Shown piece after piece: positions 7,718 to 14,414 of a DNA stretch of 25,195 bases. The translations under genes and the position numbers were made by a program. Source of the DNA: Bacillota bacterium (GTDB lineage: Bacteria > Bacillota > Clostridia > Tissierellales > Sedimentibacteraceae); the NCBI GenBank assembly GCA_023416855.1, contig JAEZGU010000160.1, forward strand, positions 1 through 25,195, in the 5' to 3' direction. Under the pieces are notes generated by a model that saw only the letters and a program-made list of their open reading frames with translations, searched no databases and was not told where the DNA came from. Each line of letters opens with the position of its first letter. The first letter of the stretch is position 1.

Positions 7718-9046
7718 CTATTTAACCTTTTTACGTCTTGCTAAAATTTCTTTTTTTGCAATACTGATAGTTTCTTTTAATGGTCTTTTAGCTGGACAAA
7801 TATACGTACAACCACCACATTCAATACAATCTGCTGCATGGAATTGATCAGCATTATCAAAATCTCTTAATATAGAATATCTGCTTATTCTATATGGTTG
7901 TAAATATACTGGGCATATTTCAGAACATCTTCCACACATAATACAATTTTGTGCTTCCGGAAGATTAGCCTCTTTTTTAGTAAACACTAATATTCCTGAT
8001 GTTCCCTTAACAACAGGTACTTCATCAGAAAATTGCGCAATACCCATCATAGGACCACCACTTATTATTTTACCTGGTTCTTCTTTGTATCCACCACATT
8101 GTTCAATAACATCTTTATATGATGTACCAATTCTAACATAAAGGTTTTTAGGATTATTAACTGCACTTCCTGATACTGTTACAACTCTTTGTATTAACGG
8201 CATACCTGTCTTAATAGCATTACCTATAGTTGCAACTGTGCCTATATTATCAACTACACAACCAACTTCCATTGGAAGTCCGCCTGAAGGTACAACTCTA
8301 TTAGTTATTGCCTGAATTAATCTTTTTTCATCACCTTGAGGATATTTAACTTCCAAAGGTGCTACTTCTATACCTTCTTCATTTGCTATTGCTTTTTGCA
8401 TAGTTTCAATTGCATCAGGTTTATTTTTTTCAATACCTATATAAGCTTTATCCACTCCAAGAGCTTTCTTTATTGCTTTAATACCTATAACAATTAGCTC
8501 TGGTTGCTCAAGCATTGTTCTATGATCGCAAGTTAAGTATGGTTCACATTCAGCTCCGTTTACCAACAAAACATCAATTGGCTTGTCTGGTGGTGGGCTT
8601 AACTTAACGTGTGTTGGGAATGTTGCTCCTCCCATACCAGCCATACCTGCTTCTTTAATGATCGCTAAAATTTGTTCCTTAGTAAGATCCTCTACATTAC
8701 CCTTAGGTTGTACAGATTCATGCACTTCGAAATTGCCGTCAGATTCAATAACAATACAATTTACTTTTGCTCCCCCAGGTACGTAATGTGGTTCAATTTT
8801 CTTTACAGTTCCGGAAACGCTTGAATGCACCGGCACTGACATAAAGGCCTTAGACTCTCCTATTTTTTGTCCTACCTTCACTGTATCACCAACAGCTACT
8901 AATGGGTCGCAAGGTGCTCCTATATGTTGTGACATTGGTATAACAACAACTTTAGGATCAACTGCATTTTCAATAGGCACATTTTGAGTATGCTTGTTTG
9001 TGGGAGGATGTACACCGCCTTTAAATGTAAACAATTTTGTGCTCAT
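7718..9046 (-). CDS. rnfC: Rnf complex subunit RnfC (NADH/FMN and Fe-S subunit)
   Basis: Peripheral cytoplasmic subunit that reduces NAD+; related to NqrA/NuoF. 442 residues: N-terminal barrel-sandwich opening FKGGVHPPTNKHTQN, a Rossmann/FMN–NAD region with AGMAGMGGATFPTHVKLSPP (~134–152), an SLBB-like segment, and two [4Fe-4S] motifs, C368-C371-C374-C378 and C407-C410-C413-C417. First gene of the rnf operon; ATG at 9046 has GAGGTG upstream, and an extended -10 promoter lies at 9120–9148. Length and motifs are standard. Confidence 0.95.
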   Translation of the reverse strand: MSTKLFTFKGGVHPPTNKHTQNVPIENAVDPKVVVIPMSQHIGAPCDPLVAVGDTVKVGQKIGESKAFMSVPVHSSVSGTVKKIEPHYVPGGAKVNCIVIESDGNFEVHESVQPKGNVEDLTKEQILAIIKEAGMAGMGGATFPTHVKLSPPPDKPIDVLLVNGAECEPYLTCDHRTMLEQPELIVIGIKAIKKALGVDKAYIGIEKNKPDAIETMQKAIANEEGIEVAPLEVKYPQGDEKRLIQAITNRVVPSGGLPMEVGCVVDNIGTVATIGNAIKTGMPLIQRVVTVSGSAVNNPKNLYVRIGTSYKDVIEQCGGYKEEPGKIISGGPMMGIAQFSDEVPVVKGTSGILVFTKKEANLPEAQNCIMCGRCSEICPVYLQPYRISRYSILRDFDNADQFHAADCIECGGCTYICPAKRPLKETISIAKKEILARRKKVK

Positions 9047-9119
9047 TTTTTCACCTCTTGTTTTAATTGTTTTATATAAATTATTATATAAAAAAGTTAT
9101 TTAATAATCAAACATATCG

Positions 9120-9148
9120 ATTATAACAGAAACAATTCAATTTTTAAA
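9120..9148 (-). promoter_or_regulatory. Extended -10 promoter of the rnf operon
   Basis: On the minus strand TTTAAA (9148–9143), 17 bases, then TGTTATAAT: TATAAT at 9125–9120 with the extended -10 TG. The AT-rich leader to the rnfC ATG is about 65–70 bases. The rest of the gap 9149–9231 holds only a weak 7-bp stem (9202–9208 with 9225–9231) right after the upstream gene's stop, without a T tract, so read-through from the upstream operon seems possible. Confidence 0.6.
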
Positions 9149-9231
9149 CACTTTTTTTAATATTTTATTAAATTTTATCATTAAATTTGTTAAATAGCAA
9201 GCAAACTATATTTATTCCATATTTTAGTTTG

Positions 9232-9777
9232 TTAAGAAATTGACATAATTGCCATGTTTTCATTGATGTATTTCTTTATCCAAATTAGAACATCTATGCT
9301 TCTTATATCAGCCCCGCTTAGTATATTCCTTATCTCTATTGTACTTAGAGTAAATGTTCTTTCATCGTTAATATATTTGTATAATAATTCACAATCGTTA
9401 AGTGAATTAATAATTGTGATTATAGTATCTCCCATATTTCCTAAAGGAGCTCGATCAATATGATCTCTTTCAAAAGTACATTCGACTACTGTACCTTCTC
9501 CTAACTTCGAGTTAATATAAAAATAACCATTACTTCTCTTACAGGCTTCTTTTAAAAGTGGGATACCAAGTCCTACCTTTCTTGTTGTTCTAGTAGTAAA
9601 AAAAGGATTGTCCACATTTTTTTTCATTTCATCACTCATACCGTGACCATTATCCTTTAATATTATTTTTATTAAATTATTTTGCTTACTTTCTTCAATA
9701 ATAATTTCAATTAAAGTAGCATTAGCGCTAATACTGTTCATAGCAATATCCAATATGTGCATTGATAATTCTTTCAT
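9232..9777 (-). CDS. GHKL/HATPase-domain protein, second of two in the hydrogenase-sensor operon
   Basis: A 181-residue protein with a histidine-kinase-type ATPase fold: N box HILDIAMNSISANA (N14), G1 box DNGHGM (D42, G44, G46), F-box-like NPFFTTRTT and G2 box RKVGLGIPLL (G69, G71). There is no H-box or dimerisation helix pair before it, so it is not a complete sensor kinase. Residues ~110–181 form a separate uncharacterised tail. SD GGAGG is five bases before the ATG. It is the last gene of the operon, separated from the PHP gene by two stem-loops (9796–9852) and followed by rnf. Similar small HATPase proteins accompany [FeFe]-hydrogenase clusters in Clostridia and Thermotogae, from general knowledge; substrate and partner are unknown. 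Confidence 0.8.
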   Translation of the reverse strand: MKELSMHILDIAMNSISANATLIEIIIEESKQNNLIKIILKDNGHGMSDEMKKNVDNPFFTTRTTRKVGLGIPLLKEACKRSNGYFYINSKLGEGTVVECTFERDHIDRAPLGNMGDTIITIINSLNDCELLYKYINDERTFTLSTIEIRNILSGADIRSIDVLIWIKKYINENMAIMSIS

Positions 9778-9795
9778 TTATCCTCCCTAATATAT

Positions 9796-9852
9796 TAGGC
9801 TGTTAAAAACTATCGTTTTTAGCAGCCTACCTGACAGGTTAATAACCTGTCA
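9796..9852 (-). other. Two tandem stem-loops between the PHP and HATPase genes
   Basis: One hairpin has a 15-bp stem (9796–9810 with 9815–9829, one G·T) and a four-base loop. The other is a near-perfect 21-base palindrome (9832–9841 with 9843–9852). They are two bases apart and lie about 20 bases before the SD of the following gene. Neither is followed by a T run on the minus strand, so a simple intrinsic terminator is unlikely. An attenuator, RNA-processing site or stability element is possible. Confidence 0.6.
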
Positions 9853-9898
9853 ATCTTCAATTACAGTATAAACGACTGACAACAAATTATAATTTGAA

Positions 9899-10591
9899 TC
9901 ACCTGCTTGCTTGTAAATAATCAAACACTCCATCTACATTTTTAAGTTCCATATAATTAATAGGTTCAGATATATCTGTCAATATATGAGCATCTGAATT
10001 TCTCAGAACATTATATCTTTTCATATATTTTTCATTTATATCTAACTCATCGTAAAGTTCTATAAAATTAATGTTTAAGCTATCCGGAATAAACCCAAGT
10101 GTATTTAGCATGCTGTTAGATTTTTTATTAATATGTGCAGGAACCATAATCCCGTGATATTCTTCTACCATGCTATTAATTTCACTAAGAGAATAACTAC
10201 TTGCACTTAATAACAATTTATCAATAGTCCCTATTATTTCATCATTTTCATTATATATGTTTTGTTCTCCAAATAATTTAGGATTATTCATAATGTCTAT
10301 TAATGATAAATATATAATTTCTCCAAATTGCATTGCTTCGTTAAGATTCTTAAAATAACATAAAACATGAACCTCTTCTTTTGTTGTAACCTCAATACCA
10401 GGTATAACTTTGATTTTATTATTACTTGATTTTATTACTGCAGGTAGATTTCTCGTAGTATTATGGTCTGTGACAGATATTATATTTAGTCCTTTAATAT
10501 ACGACATGTTTATAATATTATTAGGTGTCATATCCCTATGGCCACAAGGAGATAAATCAGAATGAATATGTAAATCATAAAAATACTTCAT
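9899..10591 (-). CDS. PHP-domain metal-dependent phosphoesterase
   Basis: A 230-residue protein of the polymerase-and-histidinol-phosphatase superfamily. Metal-ligand residues are in order: H8 and H10 (DLHIHSDLSPCG), D42-H43 (VTDHN), E67 (PGIEVTT), H75 (EEVHVLCYF), H153 (VPAHI) and D200-H202 (NSDAH). All the expected ligands are present, so it is probably an active phosphoesterase or nuclease, with cytosolic location. Its ATG overlaps the stop of the preceding DRTGG gene (ATGA overlap, 10588–10591), indicating coupled translation. PHP proteins of this size are common companions of [FeFe]-hydrogenase and NuoE/F-type genes in Clostridia. The substrate is unknown; a phosphorylated product made by the neighbouring ATPase modules is speculation. 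Confidence 0.85.
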   Translation of the reverse strand: MKYFYDLHIHSDLSPCGHRDMTPNNIINMSYIKGLNIISVTDHNTTRNLPAVIKSSNNKIKVIPGIEVTTKEEVHVLCYFKNLNEAMQFGEIIYLSLIDIMNNPKLFGEQNIYNENDEIIGTIDKLLLSASSYSLSEINSMVEEYHGIMVPAHINKKSNSMLNTLGFIPDSLNINFIELYDELDINEKYMKRYNVLRNSDAHILTDISEPINYMELKNVDGVFDYLQASR

Positions 10592-10920
10592 TTTATTCCT
10601 AACTCATATAATTTAGCAGCAACATTGTAAGCACTTTCTTTAGTTTTAAACACTGGAATATTAAGCTCTTTTGCTTTTGTTAATGTCTCCTCCTCAACAT
10701 CCATATTTTCAACCACAATCACACAAGATAAGTCTATAAGTTCAGCAACTGCTATAACGTTAATGTGAGTTTGAATTGTAATCCATATATAATTTTTCTT
10801 TGCTTTAGCCATTACTATACTTAGTAAATCTCCGATATACACCCCGTCCACTAACATGTCATTTCCTGTTTCATATAAAGGCTCAAGGTTCAGTTTGCTG
10901 CAAAAATCTGTTATTTTCAT
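10588..10920 (-). CDS. DRTGG-domain protein, second copy
   Basis: A 110-residue single-domain protein of the DRTGG type (PF07085), otherwise found between CBS or kinase/AAA domains and phosphotransacetylase. Visible family features are the ligand-pocket strand-loop VDGVYIGDLLSIVMAKA, ELIDLSCVIVVENMDVEEETLTKAKELNIPVFKTKESAYNVAAKLYELG at the C end, and no catalytic motif. The frame is open back to an ATG at 10956, but AAAGGAGG lies five bases before the ATG at 10920, which fits the family start. It is a diverged paralogue of the gene at 12632–12985 (same length, same fold order). Its stop overlaps the PHP start. Likely a small-molecule (nucleotide?) sensing module; ligand unknown. Confidence 0.8.
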   Translation of the reverse strand: MKITDFCSKLNLEPLYETGNDMLVDGVYIGDLLSIVMAKAKKNYIWITIQTHINVIAVAELIDLSCVIVVENMDVEEETLTKAKELNIPVFKTKESAYNVAAKLYELGIK

Positions 10921-10965
10921 AAATCCTCCTTTATTCCGGAACAACACAGAGATCATTCCATACGG

Positions 10966-12204
10966 TTATTTATTTTTCGCTCTTAAAATTATGCAATCAT
11001 ATAATTCCGATTGTTTATTATAAACATCTTCTGCATGTGCATAGCACGTTGGAGCTCCACATGAACCACAATCTAATCCTGGTAATGTAGCATTAATCTC
11101 CATTATTTTTTCATTTCTGATAACTGCTTCTTTCATATTAAATTTAATTGGATTATCTTCTTCCTTAAGTTTAAATTTAAAAATGCCTGTATCATACATT
11201 TCGTCAAATTTATCTAAATCTTCAATATTAAAATCATCAACATTATGTATGAAATACTCCAAGTTGTTCTTAGCAACATAAGGATTTACAACATTGAAGG
11301 AACCTCCAACACAACCTTCTACACATGCTAATGCTTCTACATAATCAACATTATTTAAATTTCCATTCTCGATTTCATCTAACAATTGTATTATGTTTTC
11401 CATACCATGAACTGCAATATAATTAGTGAGTCCGGAGGATTCAGCTTGACCCCCTGCAACACCCCATTTTAATCCATTAATCGATGGATAAGAGCATTCA
11501 ATATCACCTCTATTAATTTCTCTATACAAATCGCCAAATATTGTATTAAGCGGAATTACCCAGTCTACTGATGATTGATAATCACCAATAGGATCTGTAA
11601 CAGCAAGCAATTTTGCCGGACAAGGAGAAATATAAAATACTCCTATTTCCTCATCCTTTAAATTAGATTCTTTTTTTATTTTTTCTCTGGCAAGCATTGC
11701 ACCTATAACCATAGGTTCTTTAATGTATATTAAATTATCCATTAATGAAGGATATCTGTTTTTTATTAATCTAACCGCAGCCGGACAATTAGTAGAAATA
11801 AATGGTCTAACGTCTTTTACTTCGTTTACTTTTCTATTTATTGCTTTTGAAACCAATTCAGCGGACCAACTTGCATCATATACAAAATCAAATCCAAGTT
11901 TTTTAATTGAATTTTGCACGTTGCAAATACTTGTTCCTTTTGGAAATTGACCATAAGTTGGTGTTGATACTATAGCTATTTTGCACTTATAAGGAGAGTG
12001 ATGCATTTCATCATTCCATTCGATTGATTCAGGAGAATATGCACCATATGGACATATTTTTACACATTCACCACAGTGAATGCATTTGGAGTTGTTTATA
12101 TATGCCTTTTCGTCAATTAACCTTATGGCTTGAGTAGGGCATCTTTTCATACAGTTAGTACAACCCTTACACTTTTCCTTATCAAACATTATAGAAAAAT
12201 TCAT
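10966..12204 (-). CDS. Sensory-type [FeFe]-hydrogenase (group D-like, HydS-like)
   Basis: 412 residues. The N-terminal 2[4Fe-4S] ferredoxin domain has C12-C15-C18-C22 and C41-C44-C47-C51. The H-cluster domain follows with L1 TNCPAAV (C140), L2 SPCPAK (C195, K198) and L3 ACVEGCVGG (C294, C298). A C-terminal PF04060-like Fe-S domain has spacing CX2CX4CX16C (C379, C382, C387, C404). The four ligands of the H-cluster cubane are kept. The cysteine preceding C140, the proton-relay residue of catalytic enzymes (TSCCP), is Asn139, and the glutamate of L2 (MPCxxKxxE) is Ala201. Lack of a PAS domain and presence of the C-terminal cluster match what I recall of group D enzymes such as Thermoanaerobacter HydS. 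Probably a hydrogen/redox sensor; weak catalysis is possible. Central gene of a seven-gene operon. Confidence 0.85.
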   Translation of the reverse strand: MNFSIMFDKEKCKGCTNCMKRCPTQAIRLIDEKAYINNSKCIHCGECVKICPYGAYSPESIEWNDEMHHSPYKCKIAIVSTPTYGQFPKGTSICNVQNSIKKLGFDFVYDASWSAELVSKAINRKVNEVKDVRPFISTNCPAAVRLIKNRYPSLMDNLIYIKEPMVIGAMLAREKIKKESNLKDEEIGVFYISPCPAKLLAVTDPIGDYQSSVDWVIPLNTIFGDLYREINRGDIECSYPSINGLKWGVAGGQAESSGLTNYIAVHGMENIIQLLDEIENGNLNNVDYVEALACVEGCVGGSFNVVNPYVAKNNLEYFIHNVDDFNIEDLDKFDEMYDTGIFKFKLKEEDNPIKFNMKEAVIRNEKIMEINATLPGLDCGSCGAPTCYAHAEDVYNKQSELYDCIILRAKNK

Positions 12205-12213
12205 GTTTACCTC

Positions 12214-12639
12214 CTACAATAATAGCGTAATTTTGATATTTGTTCCTTTACTGCTCGAAGTAATATTAAATTCGTCAGAATACTTTTTCATGTTTGGCAA
12301 TCCCATTCCTGCTCCAAATCCTAGCTCTCTTACTCTTTCCGGCGCAGTAGAATAACCTTCAGTCATAGCTAACTCAATATTCTTTATACCTGGACCTGTA
12401 TCTTCAGTAACTATATCTATTTTATCTTCATATAAATCGCAATGTAGCATTCCACCATAAGAATGTATCACTATATTCATCTCCGCTTCATATGAAACGA
12501 TTGCTATTCTTCTTATGATATTAGACTCTATTCCCATTGATTTTAATATGTTTTTAATGGCACTTGAACCTTTACCGGCTGCTATGAAGTCATTTGCAAT
12601 TATATTATAGCTATACCTTATGAGAAATTTTTCAGTCAT
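12214..12639 (-). CDS. RsbW-like HATPase (anti-sigma-factor/serine kinase type), first of two
   Basis: A 141-residue stand-alone GHKL ATPase resembling RsbW/SpoIIAB. N box ESYE-type segment YEAEMNIVIHSYGG (E51, N55), G1 box EDTGPGI (D80, G82, G84) and glycine-rich lid GFGAGMGLPNMKKYSD (107–122) are all intact, so ATP binding is expected. The frame begins at a TTG (12648), but the SD AAGGA suits the ATG at 12639; with that start the gene overlaps the preceding DRTGG stop by eight bases (coupled translation). No anti-anti-sigma or sigma gene is adjacent, so the classical partner-switch role is unproven. Its neighbour ten bases downstream is the hydrogenase-like sensor. Confidence 0.85.
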   Translation of the reverse strand: MTEKFLIRYSYNIIANDFIAAGKGSSAIKNILKSMGIESNIIRRIAIVSYEAEMNIVIHSYGGMLHCDLYEDKIDIVTEDTGPGIKNIELAMTEGYSTAPERVRELGFGAGMGLPNMKKYSDEFNITSSSKGTNIKITLLL

Positions 12640-12985
12640 CTGATTCAATTCCTTTCATGCCGTTCATTGCCAATAAGCTACAAGCTTTAAACATTGTATA
12701 TTCTGTTGAAAGAACAGTCACCGAATTTTCTTTAGCTAAATTAATAACATCTTTGCAAGGCTTTTTACCTCTTACAAATAATACTGTTGACAAATCCACC
12801 ATTTCTGCCGTCCTAATCACCTGTGTATTATTTAATCCTGTAATAAGTAGGGAATCGTTTTTTACCAAAGCTAAAACATCACTCATTAAATCACTTGCGA
12901 ATCCATATTTTATATCAGTATTATCATTACTGAAATCTGTAACAATTTCAGCATTTACTATTTCTTTTATCTCATTAATCTTCAT
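12632..12985 (-). CDS. DRTGG-domain protein, first copy
   Basis: A 117-residue single-domain protein like the gene at 10588–10920. The shared layout is a KIxxI start, ASDLMSDVLALVKNDSLLITGL, AEMVDLSTVLFVRGKKPCKDVINLAKENSVTVLSTEYTMFKACSLL, then a short tail. No enzyme motif is seen. AAGGTGG lies ahead of the ATG. It sits 14 bases after the PhzF gene and overlaps the HATPase. Annotated relatives are often called 'HPr kinase-like', which is not supported here: no Walker motif is present. A regulatory ligand-binding role is inferred. Confidence 0.8.
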   Translation of the reverse strand: MKINEIKEIVNAEIVTDFSNDNTDIKYGFASDLMSDVLALVKNDSLLITGLNNTQVIRTAEMVDLSTVLFVRGKKPCKDVINLAKENSVTVLSTEYTMFKACSLLAMNGMKGIESDD

Positions 12986-12999
12986 AAAATCCCACCTTA

Positions 13000-13869
13000 C
13001 TATAAATTATTAATAATTGATGCTTTACCGCCTACTCGCACGTCATATGTGCTGTTGCAATTTTGCACTTTAACATATATTTGGCTTGCTTCATTCATAG
13101 ATTCTCCCTGAATAACTGTTATTTCATTAGAGATTATATTTTTGCTTCGTAAAAGGAAACCTAAAGCTCCGTTAGACGTTCCAGTGGCACATTCCTCATC
13201 TATGCCCACTCTTGGTGCAAAGTTTCTTGCATAAATTTGATTATTCTCAATTGTATATACATGATATCCCACTACATCATATATATGAGATAAGTCATTT
13301 ATATATTTCATATTCACATTAAGATTGTTTAATACTTCTCTTGATTTAACAGGAATAATGATATCTTTTAATCCTGTAGATACTATAGTTGGCTCAATTA
13401 TATAATCCTTCAAGCAAATATTCTCAAAGTCTGTATTTAAAGATTTTGCTATACTCAATTTATCATCGTTAATAAGTTCATCAAATATTTGTGGAGTATG
13501 CTGTTGCATCAAAACATAATCAATGTTACTACCCTTAAAAACAGCATCGATTTCAAGTTTCCCTAACTTAGTATGTTGGTAAACCTTTTTTGATTCATCA
13601 TAGCCTTTAATAAAACCTTTCAACCCAAGATAGAAAAACGCTGCAATTGTTGCATGGCCACACAAATCTACTTCACATACTGGTGTATAAAAACTAACAC
13701 GAAAGTTCTCATCATCATCGATCAAAATAAAAGCTGTTTCTGATAAACCTATGTCTGATGCTATTTTTTGTTTCTTTTCGCTTGTTAAATCTTTATCAAG
13801 CAAAATTACGCCTGCACCATTACCTCCACTGTTCTCTAATGTAAAAGATTTTAAAATAGCTCCTTGCAT
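13000..13869 (-). CDS. PhzF-family isomerase/epimerase-fold protein
   Basis: A 289-residue member of the PhzF family (diaminopimelate epimerase fold). The N-terminal SFTLENSGGNGAGVILL corresponds to the family GGNPAG loop. SETAF at 43–47 holds the expected catalytic Glu (E44); CGHATIAA at 70–77 and ARNFAPRVGIDEECATGTSNGAL near residue 215 are the second-domain signatures. The length matches the family norm. It is the first gene of the operon, with its own promoter, and 14 bases from the DRTGG gene. Most PhzF proteins outside phenazine pathways have no known substrate, and no phenazine genes are here. Its link to the hydrogenase-sensor genes is by position only. Confidence 0.85.
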   Translation of the reverse strand: MQGAILKSFTLENSGGNGAGVILLDKDLTSEKKQKIASDIGLSETAFILIDDDENFRVSFYTPVCEVDLCGHATIAAFFYLGLKGFIKGYDESKKVYQHTKLGKLEIDAVFKGSNIDYVLMQQHTPQIFDELINDDKLSIAKSLNTDFENICLKDYIIEPTIVSTGLKDIIIPVKSREVLNNLNVNMKYINDLSHIYDVVGYHVYTIENNQIYARNFAPRVGIDEECATGTSNGALGFLLRSKNIISNEITVIQGESMNEASQIYVKVQNCNSTYDVRVGGKASIINNL

Positions 13870-13898
13870 ATCCCACCTCGTACATTTATTTTTATTTA

Positions 13899-13927
13899 AT
13901 TATAATATAGAAGCATTACTTTTACAA
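13899..13927 (-). promoter_or_regulatory. Promoter of the PhzF–hydrogenase-sensor operon
   Basis: On the minus strand TTGTAA (13927–13922), 17 bases, TATAAT (13904–13899), about 30 bases ahead of the PhzF ATG. It is divergent from the tRNA promoter starting at 13982. Confidence 0.6.
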
Positions 13928-13981
13928 GAATTATTAAAGTCGCTTTACAATTTATACCATTATTTTGTTTATAGAATTTTC

Positions 13982-14010
13982 TTTACAAATATCGTTTATT
14001 CCCTTATAAT
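13982..14010 (+). promoter_or_regulatory. tRNA-Leu promoter
   Basis: TTTACA (13982–13987), 17-base spacer, TATAAT (14005–14010); near-consensus, 13 bases upstream of the mature tRNA 5' end. Confidence 0.8.
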
Positions 14011-14023
14011 AATTAAGCAACTT

Positions 14024-14106
14024 GCGGTTGTGGCGGAACGGCAGACGCACTAGCTTGAGGGGCTAGCGAATGTATATTCGTGGGGGTTCAAATCCCCCCA
14101 ACCGCA
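14024..14106 (+). tRNA. tRNA-Leu (anticodon GAG)
   Basis: Complete cloverleaf. The acceptor stem GCGGTTG (14024–14030) pairs with CAACCGC (14099–14105), with discriminator A at 14106. The D arm is GGCGGAACGGCAGACGC-like. The anticodon stem CTAGC/GCTAG surrounds loop TTGAGGG, anticodon GAG at 14057–14059. A long class II variable arm (CGAATGTATATTCG region) and T arm GGGGGTTCAAATCCCCC follow. The long variable arm plus GAG anticodon identify leucine. CCA is not encoded and must be added enzymatically. Confidence 0.97.
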
Positions 14107-14124
14107 TTAAATAGTAAATAAAAT

Positions 14125-14160
14125 AAATTCCCCACATATAATAATATAGGGGGAATTTTT
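14125..14160 (+). terminator. tRNA terminator overlapping a ribosome binding site
   Basis: AAATTCCCC (14125–14133) pairs with GGGGAATTT (14150–14158) around a 16-base loop, followed by a run of T's to 14160. The 3' arm also contains AGGGGG (14148–14153), which sits seven bases before an ATG at 14161, so the SD of the following small frame would be hidden in this stem. Confidence 0.7.
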
Positions 14161-14259
14161 ATGTTATATAGGGCTTATGAATTTATTAAATGTCATATTT
14201 TCATAATTATATTTGTTGTATGTTTTTTTGTTGTAGTTTTTACAATTTTATGGGGTTAG
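14161..14259 (+). CDS. Possible 32-residue single-pass membrane peptide
   Basis: ATG at 14161 to TAG at 14257–14259. The deduced peptide begins with MLYRAYEFIKCH (positively charged, amphipathic) and continues with about 19 strongly hydrophobic residues (I, F, V, C), ending ILWG. Spacing from AGGGGG is ideal, but that SD lies in the tRNA terminator stem. No independent plus-strand promoter is convincing, so expression would need read-through from the tRNA promoter. Size and shape fit small membrane peptides, including type I toxins. In AT-rich DNA a chance frame of this length is also plausible. No homologue recognised. This frame lies in the 308-base gap between the tRNA and the SpoIVFB-like gene. 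Confidence 0.3.
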   Translation: MLYRAYEFIKCHIFIIIFVVCFFVVVFTILWG

Positions 14260-14261
14260 GT

Positions 14262-14347
14262 CTCGATAAAAGGGCAAGCCGTGGATACTATCCACGGCTT
14301 GAGGCAAAAAATTTAAGAGGCATTTATAAATTCTCATTTACAAATGT
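14262..14347 (-). ncRNA. Candidate small RNA opposite the tRNA-Leu/small-peptide unit
   Basis: A strong minus-strand promoter (14354–14381) would start transcription near 14347, and a GC-rich hairpin with a T run ends it near 14268, giving an RNA of about 80–85 bases. The interval has no frame with a ribosome binding site; a 29-codon frame is present but has no SD. The 3' end lies just beyond the stop of the plus-strand 32-codon frame, so the two transcripts would converge and could pair through the shared hairpin. Inferred only from signals. Confidence 0.35.
14268..14301 (-). terminator. Stem-loop terminator of the candidate small RNA
   Basis: An 11-bp stem CAAGCCGTGGA/TCCACGGCTTG (14275–14285 with 14291–14301) and five-base loop. 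On the minus strand it is followed by GCCC and then TTTT (14271–14268). The T run is short and offset by GCCC, so efficiency is uncertain. On the plus strand no T run follows. Confidence 0.55.
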
Positions 14348-14353
14348 ATTTCT

Positions 14354-14381
14354 ATTATAACCTATTTTAAGAATTTTTCAA
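14354..14381 (-). promoter_or_regulatory. Orphan strong promoter downstream of the SpoIVFB-like gene
   Basis: On the minus strand TTGAAA (14381–14376), 16 bases, TATAAT (14359–14354), preceded by an A/T-rich UP-like stretch. It lies after the SpoIVFB-like stop and no coding gene follows it on this strand before the tRNA, which is why a small RNA is proposed. Confidence 0.5.
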
Positions 14382-14414
14382 TCTTTTTTTATAAAAAATA
14401 TTATACATATATCT

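Noticed and set aside
9202..9231. Hairpin right after the second HATPase gene as a terminator
   Set aside because: Only seven base pairs, a 16-base loop and no T run; kept as a weak structure, not called a terminator.
9183..9240. Possible Rex (NADH-sensing repressor) half-sites TTTGTTAA upstream of rnf
   Set aside because: Only single half-sites are present; no convincing inverted partner (TTAACAA) at the right spacing, and they lie well upstream of the -10.
14114..14142. TATAAT at 14137–14142 as a promoter for the 32-codon frame
   Set aside because: No -35 element at 16–18 bases, and the transcript would begin inside the ribosome binding site.
14270..14340. 29-codon frame within the candidate small RNA
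   Set aside because: No ribosome binding site and part of it is just the terminator hairpin.
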